This document shows, in pieces, positions 43,509 through 48,974 of a DNA stretch of 48,974 nt (within the stretch, counting starts at the first letter, position 1; each line of letters starts with the position of its first letter). Below the pieces are notes generated by a model. That model was not told the origin of the DNA, did not search any database, and saw only the letters and a program-made list of their open reading frames with translations. The DNA is from Cryobacterium cheniae (GTDB lineage Bacteria; Actinomycetota; Actinomycetes; Actinomycetales; Microbacteriaceae). The stretch spans positions 9,288 through 58,261 of the forward strand of contig NZ_SOGN01000033.1 in the NCBI RefSeq assembly GCF_004403395.1, given 5' to 3'. The position numbers and the translations under genes were made by a program.

Positions 43509-45245
43509 TCAGTTTCGGAGCTTGAGGTACTTTGCGATCAGCGACTTCGTTGACGAGTCTTGAGATTGCAGGGCGTCGGCGTCACCCTGAACTGCCGGAG
43601 TGACTTGGAGCGCGAGCTGCTTGCCAAGCTCGACACCCCATTGGTCGAAGGAATCGATACCCCAAATGATGCCCTCGACGAACACGATGTGCTCATACAG
43701 CGCGATGAGCTGACCGACCACGCTCGGCGTCAGGGCCGGCGCGAGGATCGACGTGGTCGGCCGGTTTCCGGGGAATGTGCGGGCCGGGACGATTGACTCG
43801 TCAGTGCCATCGGCGCGCACCTCATCCGCTGTCTTGCCAAATGCGAGCGCCTTGGTCTGGGCGAAGAAATTCGCCATGAACAACGCGTGCACGTCCTGGC
43901 CGGGCTCAACAGAGGCACCGTCTCCCGCTTCGTCCTTCAGCGGGTGAGCAGGATTCGCGACCGCGATGAAGTCGGCCGGAACCATTCGCGTGCCCTGGTG
44001 CAGAAGCTGGTAAAAGGCGTGCTGACCATTCGTACCCGGTTCGCCCCAGAAAACCTCGCCGGTGTCGATCGTTGTGGGTGACCCGTCCCAGCGGACAGTC
44101 TTCCCGTTGGATTCCATTGTGAGCTGTTGCAGGTAGGCCGGGAATCGGTGGAGATATTGCGCGTACGGGAGCACGGCGTGGCTTTGGGCCTTGAGGAAGT
44201 TGGAGTACCAGACGTTGAGGAGGCCCATCAGGACGGGCACGTTCTGGTCGATGGGTGCGGTCCGCATGTGCTCGTCGAGGACGTGGAAGCCGGAAAGGAA
44301 CTCGCGCCAGTTGTCGGGGCCGATGGCGATGATCACGGAGGTGCCGATGGCGGAGCAGATCGAGAAACGACCGCCGACCCAGTCCCAAAATCCGAAGACG
44401 TTCTCGGGATCGATGCCGAAAGCCGCGACCTTGTCCAGAGCTGTCGAAACGGCGACGAAGTGCTTGGCGACGGCCTCAATGCGGGCGGCGTCTGTATCGT
44501 CGATGGCGCCCGTGCTAAGCAGCTGGTTCCAGAGCCACTCTCGCGCCAAGCGGGCGTTCGTGAGCGTCTCGAGAGTGCCGAACGTCTTTGACGCAACGAT
44601 GAAGAGGGTGGTCTCAGGGTCCAGGCCCGCCGTTTTCTCATAGACGTCGACCGGGTCGATGTTCGAGACGAACCGGCACTCGAGGCCTTCCTGCACGTAC
44701 GGTTTCAGCGCTTCGTAGACCATTACGGGGCCGAGGTCGGAACCGCCGATCCCAATGTTGACGACGGTCGTGATCGGCTTGCCCGTGATCCCGGTCCAGG
44801 TGCCGGACCTCACCTTTTCCGCAAATGCGTACACCTTGTCGAGTGTGGAATGGACGTCGGCGTCAACATCCTGACCGTCGACGACGAAGCCCGTCGGCGG
44901 CACGAGGTCGGCGCCGTCCTTCGGCCTGCGCAGCGCAGTGTGGAGCACCGCCCGGTCTTCGGTCACGTTGATGTGTTCACCAGCGATCATGGCCTGGTAC
45001 CGTCCGGCCACGTTGATCTCCGTCGCGAGCTGCACCAGGTGGGTCAAGATCTCCTCGGTCAGCAGATTCTTCGACAGGTCAACCGTGAGATCGGCTGCTT
45101 GAAGGGTGAACCGATCGGCTCGTCCTGGGTCGGTGTCGAACCAACCGCGGAGATCAGGAGAAAAGCCCGCGGCGAGCCCGGCGAGCCCGGCGAGCCGGCT
45201 CCAGGCTTCAGTGGACGTGGGATCAATTGGGGCAGTTGCGGTCAT
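43509..45245 (-). CDS. pgi: Glucose-6-phosphate isomerase
   Basis: The 578-residue enzyme interconverts fructose-6-phosphate and glucose-6-phosphate. [31 protein letters not shown] and [20 protein letters not shown] ([11 protein letters not shown] with the catalytic histidine further on) are typical, as is [10 protein letters not shown] near the C-terminus. AGGAG precedes the ATG. In this place it would feed fructose-6-phosphate from sorbitol into the pentose-phosphate or glycogen routes. It lies upstream of srlD in the same direction. It may be an additional copy or the only one. Confidence 0.95.
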   Translation of the reverse strand: MTATAPIDPTSTEAWSRLAGLAGLAAGFSPDLRGWFDTDPGRADRFTLQAADLTVDLSKNLLTEEILTHLVQLATEINVAGRYQAMIAGEHINVTEDRAVLHTALRRPKDGADLVPPTGFVVDGQDVDADVHSTLDKVYAFAEKVRSGTWTGITGKPITTVVNIGIGGSDLGPVMVYEALKPYVQEGLECRFVSNIDPVDVYEKTAGLDPETTLFIVASKTFGTLETLTNARLAREWLWNQLLSTGAIDDTDAARIEAVAKHFVAVSTALDKVAAFGIDPENVFGFWDWVGGRFSICSAIGTSVIIAIGPDNWREFLSGFHVLDEHMRTAPIDQNVPVLMGLLNVWYSNFLKAQSHAVLPYAQYLHRFPAYLQQLTMESNGKTVRWDGSPTTIDTGEVFWGEPGTNGQHAFYQLLHQGTRMVPADFIAVANPAHPLKDEAGDGASVEPGQDVHALFMANFFAQTKALAFGKTADEVRADGTDESIVPARTFPGNRPTTSILAPALTPSVVGQLIALYEHIVFVEGIIWGIDSFDQWGVELGKQLALQVTPAVQGDADALQSQDSSTKSLIAKYLKLRN

Positions 45246-45442
45246 TGTGTCTCCTGAAGGCCGAACGATAAAGCTGAAGATTGCCCGCGGCTCCCGCAGC
45301 GCAGCGAGGCGGACCCTTTCAAGCCTATTGCTGCACTTGCCGCTTTCGGACGTGATCGGGGAGGTGGGCACACGGGCTCACATATATGGAGATCGAACCG
45401 CCGCCGCCCGGCTACGGAGGCCGCGCGGGCACCGCGGCGGCG

Positions 45443-45628
45443 ATCTAAATTGATCTCAGCGCCGTCGGTATGGGCACGGGCTTTCTCTTCGGTGTCGGCC
45501 ACCGCAGCGAGGCGATGCAATGCTCCGCCATCGTCCCGGCAAGATGCGCAAGCTCGGTAGCGTCCGCTCGGAAGGATTCCGACGACGACGGTGCCCAGCT
45601 CTCCAGCGGGCATATGCGGCCTAGCCAT
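45443..45628 (-). pseudogene. Site-specific integrase, N-terminal remnant
   Basis: The frame starts MARPHMPAGELGTVVVGI and continues LPSGRYRACASCRDDGG, TEEKARAHTDGAEIN, which is the arm-binding N-terminus of a phage-type tyrosine integrase. After about residue 62 it no longer resembles an integrase and the catalytic domain is missing. The frame merely stays open toward pgi. It overlaps the upstream excisionase-like gene by eight bases, as in intact integrative elements. Confidence 0.7.
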
Positions 45629-45815
45629 GTCGGTGCTCCCTGGCCCAAGCGAACACGTCCTGAAGGTCGTACCGCACATGCCGGCCGAGCTTCGAGTTCG
45701 GCGGCCCTGTGTGCGTCAGGCGCCAATCTTCCAGCGTGCGCTCGGGGAGTCGAAGCAACTCGGACAGTTCGTGCTGGGTGAGGAACGTCGGAGTAACCTG
45801 CGTTGTCGCGTCCAT
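45621..45815 (-). CDS. Excisionase-like helix-turn-helix protein
   Basis: The 64-residue protein has the excisionase/MerR-type HTH: LTQHELSELLRLPERTLEDWR followed by PPNSKLGRHVRYDLQDVFAWARE (split by HTG). This is the HTH_17 class that sits between an integrase and its tRNA attachment site. It overlaps the integrase remnant by eight bases. The start shown has only a weak ribosome-binding site; a longer N-terminus is possible. Confidence 0.75.
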   Translation of the reverse strand: MDATTQVTPTFLTQHELSELLRLPERTLEDWRLTHTGPPNSKLGRHVRYDLQDVFAWAREHRHG

Positions 45816-45914
45816 ACCCAGAAGGTGCGTAGGCGCTACCGGGAGCCATCCGCGTGAGCCGTGACAGATCAGTATTTGTCCGGGCCGCACGACAACCCAG
45901 TACTGCTGCCTGGG

Positions 45915-45935
45915 GTATCTGGTGTCGTATCTGGT
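45915..45935. repeat. Direct repeat near tRNA-Gln (possible integrase arm sites)
   Basis: GTATCTGGT occurs at 45915-45923 and 45927-45935, a 12-base period. Just to the left, CTGCCTGGGGTATCTGG resembles the tRNA 3' end itself. Such short direct repeats near an attachment site are typical of integrase arm-binding sites. A GGCCCG-TTT-CGGGCC hairpin follows at 45941-45955. Confidence 0.45.
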
Positions 45936-46011
45936 AATTCGGCCCGTTTCGGGCCTCAAAGGAGGGATGGGCGATGGGTGATATCGCCGCAGAATCCTGC
46001 GCCTGCTACTG

Positions 46012-46083
46012 CTGGGGTACCTGGACTCGAACCAAGAACAACTGAACCAGAATCAGTCGTGTTGCCAATTACACCATACCCCA
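46012..46083 (-). tRNA. tRNA-Gln (anticodon CTG)
   Basis: This is a 72-base cloverleaf on the minus strand. The acceptor TGGGGTA pairs with TACCCCA, discriminator G. The anticodon arm ACTGA-TTCTGGT-TCAGT gives the anticodon CTG, and the T-arm CTTGGTTCGAGTCCAGG has one weak pair. It is intact and presumably functional. Unlike tRNA-Glu it lacks a T-rich terminator directly behind it, which suggests its natural downstream sequence was displaced. Confidence 0.93.
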
Positions 46084-46208
46084 TTGCCCATTCAACAGAA
46101 CGGGCCGACTCGTAACTCTAACCCACTCTGGAGGCCCGGACAAACTCAGAGCCGAAATAGCCGGCGGCTCACCGGGGCAGACCGAGATCGGCCTGCCCCG
46201 GTGACGGC

Positions 46209-47729
46209 TCACTCGAGAGTGCTGGCCGCCAGGCGCGCGAGCCGCAGCACGGACTCCGCCTTTCCGAGGATCTCCATCGACTCGAAGAGGGGCGGCGAGA
46301 TGCGACGGCCGGAAACGGCGACCCGCAGGGGGCCGAAGGCCACCCGCGGCTTGAGCGCGAGCCCGTCGATCAGCGTCTCGGTCAGAGTCGTGTGCACGCG
46401 GTCGTGGGTCCATTCCGCTTCGGGAATGTCGAGCAGCGCGGCCGTGGACGCGGCGAGGATCTCGCGCATGTTCTTCGGGAGCGAGGCGAGGGCATCCGGC
46501 TGGTAGACCAGCGAGTCGCCGCCGATGAACAGGAAGCCGAGCATGCCGGGCGCCTCGCCGAGCAGGGCGATACGTTCCTGCACGAGCGGTGCGGCGGCCT
46601 CGAGGATGGCCTGCTGCACCTCGCTGAGGGGTTCGCTCACATCACCGGCGGCCACCAGGTACGGGATGACCCGGGCGGCGAAGTCGGCCGGTTCGAGCAG
46701 ACGGATGTGGTCGCCGTTGAGCGACTCGGCCTTCTTGAGGTCGAAGCGGGCCGGGTTCGGCAGCACGTCGACGACGTCGAACGCGGCGATCATCTCGTCG
46801 ATCGTGAACACGTCGCGGTCGCTGCTGAGCGACCAGCCGAGCAGCGACAGGTAGTTGACCAGTCCCTCGGGCACGAAGCCGCGGGCGCGGTGGTGGAACA
46901 GGTTCGACTCGGGGTCGCGCTTGGAGAGCTTCTTGTTGCCCTCGCCCATCACGTAGGGCATGTGCCCGAAACGCGGTACGAACGTGGCCAGCCCGATGTC
47001 GATCAATGCGTGGTACAGCGCGATCTGGCGCGGCGTGGAGGAGAGCAGGTCTTCACCCCGCAGCACGTGGGTGACGCCCATCATCGCGTCGTCGACCGGG
47101 TTCACGAACGGGTACAACGGATGCCCGTTGGGCCGCACGACGACGAAGTCACTGAACGAGCCGGCCGGGAAGGTGATCTCGCCGCGAACCAGGTCGTCGA
47201 AGGAGATGTCCGTGTCGGGCACCTTGAGGCGGAGCGCCGGCGAGCGACCCTCGGCGCGGAAGGCCGCCTTCTTCTCCTCGGTCAGGTCGCGCTCGAAGTT
47301 GTCGTAGCCGGCCTTGGGGTCGCGGCCGAGGGCGACGTTGCGCACCTCGATCTCCTCGCCGGTGGCGAAACTCTCGTAGATGTGGCCGGAGGCCTTGAGC
47401 TGCTCGATCACGTCACGGTAGATGTCGTAGCGCTCGGACTGGCGGTAGGGGCCGTGCGGTCCACCGACCTCGACGCCCTCGTCCCAGTCCAGGTGCAGCC
47501 AGCGCAGCGCATCGAGGAGTTGCACGAAGCTCTCCTCGGTGTCGCGGGCCGGGTCCGTGTCTTCGATCCGGAAGATGAATGTGCCGCCGGTGTGCCGGGC
47601 GTAGGCCCAGTTGAAGAGCGCCGTGCGGATCAGCCCGACGTGCGGGGTCCCGGTCGGAGAAGGGCAGAACCGAACGCGGACGTCGGTGCCGGTGGCGGTG
47701 GAAAACGGGTGCGCAATTGTCTCAGACAT
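46209..47729 (-). CDS. gltX: Glutamyl-tRNA synthetase
   Basis: The 506-residue class I synthetase has the HIGH-type motif [18 protein letters not shown] and the KMSKS-type motif [10 protein letters not shown]. It charges tRNA-Glu, and in actinobacteria commonly tRNA-Gln for later amidation. The ATG at 47729 is used because the family starts just there. The preceding GGAGGT is only two bases away, so initiation may be atypical or the GTG just before may matter. It is the gene next to tRNA-Gln on the core side. Confidence 0.95.
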   Translation of the reverse strand: MSETIAHPFSTATGTDVRVRFCPSPTGTPHVGLIRTALFNWAYARHTGGTFIFRIEDTDPARDTEESFVQLLDALRWLHLDWDEGVEVGGPHGPYRQSERYDIYRDVIEQLKASGHIYESFATGEEIEVRNVALGRDPKAGYDNFERDLTEEKKAAFRAEGRSPALRLKVPDTDISFDDLVRGEITFPAGSFSDFVVVRPNGHPLYPFVNPVDDAMMGVTHVLRGEDLLSSTPRQIALYHALIDIGLATFVPRFGHMPYVMGEGNKKLSKRDPESNLFHHRARGFVPEGLVNYLSLLGWSLSSDRDVFTIDEMIAAFDVVDVLPNPARFDLKKAESLNGDHIRLLEPADFAARVIPYLVAAGDVSEPLSEVQQAILEAAAPLVQERIALLGEAPGMLGFLFIGGDSLVYQPDALASLPKNMREILAASTAALLDIPEAEWTHDRVHTTLTETLIDGLALKPRVAFGPLRVAVSGRRISPPLFESMEILGKAESVLRLARLAASTLE

Positions 47730-47740
47730 CACCTCCGATT

Positions 47741-48730
47741 CTAGTTGCCTCCACGCGAGGGTGCGGCGGAAGAGACAGGAGGTGCGGCGGGTGGTGCCGT
47801 GTCCGGCGAGGCAAGCGCTGCCAGTCGGCGCAGCGTGGCAGCGATGGCCGGCACGCCAGCGGCCCCGACGACCGTGACGGCGTGCAGGGTGCGGTGGTCG
47901 CGGCCGAGGGTCGGCCGGATGGCGACCAGGGGCTGCGGGCCGACGGAGTCGAGGGCCAGGGCGGGCAGCATGGCCACCCCGAAGCCGGCCGCCACCAGGC
48001 CGAGCACGGCGGCCGCGTTGTCGGTCTCGTAGGAGATGCTGGGCGTGAATCCGCGGTGACCGCAGAGTTCCAGCAGATGGCCACGGCACCGTGGACATCC
48101 GCCGATCCAGTTCTCCTCGGCCAGGTGGCCGAGGTCGACCGCGGAGTTGCCGGCCAGGGCGTGTGCGGCCGGCAGCACGAGCATCATCTCGTCGCGGCGG
48201 AGCCGGGTCACGACGAGGCCCTCCGCGCTGGCCCGGTGGGGGTCGACCCGGTCACCGGGGTAGCTGAAGGTGATCGCCAGGTCGGCCTGGTTCTCCCGCA
48301 CCAGGGCCACGGCTTCGGGCGGCTCGGCCTCGAGATAGGTGACGCTGACTCCCGGATGGCGGCGCCGCATCTCGGCCAGCAGGCGCGGCACGATCGTCGC
48401 CGAGGCGGACGGGAACGCCGCCAGCCGCACCCGGCCGGCGCGCAGGCCCCGCAGTTCGGACAGTTCCCCCGCGGCGGTGTCCAGGGCCCCGTTCACGGTC
48501 GCCGCATGCCGGGCGAGCAGGCGGCCGGCCTCGGTGAGCCGCACTCCTCGGCCGACGCGTTCGATCACGGCCAGGCCGATGCGCTGTTCGAGGCGTTTGA
48601 GCTGCTGGCTCACCGCGGGCTGGCTGTAGCCGAGCGCGGCCGCGGCCGCGGTGATCGAGCCGTAGTCGGCGAGGGCGCCCACGACGCGCAGCATGGTGGA
48701 ATCGAGTTCGGGCGACGCGTTGGCAGGCAT
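47741..48730 (-). CDS. LysR family transcriptional regulator
   Basis: The 329-residue protein has the LysR N-terminal winged helix ([20 protein letters not shown], then [17 protein letters not shown]) and a two-lobed C-terminal effector domain. It lies 11 bases before gltX in the same direction but is probably separately regulated. It is divergent from the gene at 48812, the probable target. The inducer is unknown. Confidence 0.92.
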   Translation of the reverse strand: MPANASPELDSTMLRVVGALADYGSITAAAAALGYSQPAVSQQLKRLEQRIGLAVIERVGRGVRLTEAGRLLARHAATVNGALDTAAGELSELRGLRAGRVRLAAFPSASATIVPRLLAEMRRRHPGVSVTYLEAEPPEAVALVRENQADLAITFSYPGDRVDPHRASAEGLVVTRLRRDEMMLVLPAAHALAGNSAVDLGHLAEENWIGGCPRCRGHLLELCGHRGFTPSISYETDNAAAVLGLVAAGFGVAMLPALALDSVGPQPLVAIRPTLGRDHRTLHAVTVVGAAGVPAIAATLRRLAALASPDTAPPAAPPVSSAAPSRGGN

Positions 48731-48735
48731 ACGCC

Positions 48736-48758
48736 AACCATAACCGGTGCTTATGGTT
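48736..48758. promoter_or_regulatory. Probable LysR operator
   Basis: AACCATAA-CCGGTGC-TTATGGTT is a perfect 8-base inverted repeat containing the LysR T-N11-A pattern, five bases upstream of the LysR ATG. A further half-site, GGTTAT, lies at about 48772-48777. It would allow autoregulation and control of the divergent gene. Confidence 0.7.
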
Positions 48759-48811
48759 TTCCTCAGCTACTGGTTATTGTCGAATGGATACGCTGGTCCC
48801 ATGCTGGAGGG

Positions 48812-48974
48812 ATGATCCAGAGCGACTCCCCCGAGCCCGGCGCGGCGCCGCCTTCCCGTTCGACGCTGCCTGCGCGGCCGGACCGTGTGCCGGCGCGGCC
48901 GTCACGTTCGGTGTCGCCGGCGCCGGACCGCATCGGGGTGCGCGAGGCGCGCGCCCGGTTCCGCGGCGGGCGCG
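48812..48974 (+). CDS. Start of a divergent gene (partial)
   Basis: An ATG directly after GGAGGG opens a frame that runs to the window end. The 54 visible residues are Pro/Ala/Arg-rich (PEPGAAPPSRSTLPARPD) with no family motif, so only the disordered N-terminus is seen. It is divergent from the LysR gene and probably its target. The short ribosome-binding-site distance leaves the start uncertain. Confidence 0.55.
   Translation, partial: MIQSDSPEPGAAPPSRSTLPARPDRVPARPSRSVSPAPDRIGVREARARFRGGR

Larger units (their letters stand above)
36921..46036. mobile_element. Putative genomic island at tRNA-Gln(CTG), carrying a sorbitol PTS operon
   Basis: About 9.1 kb lie between two same-orientation copies of the tRNA-Gln 3' end. 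At the tRNA side are a small excisionase-like gene and the first ~62 codons of an integrase. The cargo is a complete glucitol PTS operon, two HPr-type genes and pgi. A tRNA terminator is found at the far end rather than beside the intact tRNA. These fit insertion of an integrative element at the tRNA 3' end, followed by loss of most of the integrase. Mobility today is unlikely. Confidence 0.6.

Noticed and set aside
45242..45442. Continuation of the integrase frame toward pgi
   Set aside because: The frame stays open only because of GC richness; similarity to integrases ends at about 45443 and it runs into the pgi start.
46209..48098. Longer N-terminus of gltX (629 residues)
   Set aside because: The extra 123 residues are antisense to the LysR gene; the family start is at 47729.

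Overview
The window is high-GC actinobacterial chromosome and looks like a member of the Microbacteriaceae (Cryobacterium/Leifsonia-like). The reasons are GC-rich third codon positions, many ATGA/GTGA gene overlaps, the core gene order around coaD-recG-rsmD-thiL-ddl-gpsA-plsC-murA-leuDC, and the recurrent word GGATGCC/GGCATCC. Assignments rest on reading the sequence and on recalled family motifs; no database search was possible.

Layout. 1-15736 is a core block. It holds a DUF58/MoxR pair, coaD, recG, rsmD, thiL, a DUF3515 lipoprotein, a YeeE/YedE + TusA-like sulfur-uptake pair bracketed by two copies of a hairpin repeat, and a minus-strand run leuC-leuD-murA-plsC-gpsA-ddl with mostly overlapping genes. 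15949-18420 carries a PP2C phosphatase and a TerC-type membrane protein downstream of a yybP-ykoY (Mn) riboswitch, then tRNA-Glu(CTC). 18477-24897 carries a lipid kinase, a metallo-beta-lactamase-fold hydrolase, a 556-residue membrane protein built almost wholly of seven-residue repeats, and a MacB-type ABC transporter with a TetR regulator. 25062-29260 is an alanine module: ald, a divergent PucR/AdeR-like regulator and a CycA-like permease. 29419-32444 is an ABC-2 transporter with a LolA-like lipoprotein-carrier-fold protein. 33037-34972 is a MarR-controlled pair of NAD(P)-binding proteins. 35210-36591 is a 71-residue HTH protein and a serine-hydrolase gene sharing one operator type.

36921-46036 looks like a genomic island inserted at the 3' end of tRNA-Gln(CTG). 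It carries a complete glucitol/sorbitol phosphotransferase operon in the gene order I recall from Firmicutes (dehydrogenase, PRD regulator, GutM, EIIC, EIIBC, EIIA). It also has two HPr-type genes, a pgi gene that would convert the resulting fructose-6-phosphate, a small excisionase-like gene and a truncated integrase start. A degenerate tRNA 3' end followed by an intrinsic terminator marks the far end. 46209-48974 returns to core genes: gltX, a LysR regulator and the start of a divergent gene.

The most striking objects are: (i) the heptad-repeat protein, in which two arms of exactly 32 heptads flank a glycine-poor centre between two membrane anchors; (ii) the tRNA-Gln sorbitol island with its displaced terminator; (iii) the small HTH/serine-hydrolase module with three CGTCAA-N6-TTGACG operators; and (iv) the degenerate second HPr.
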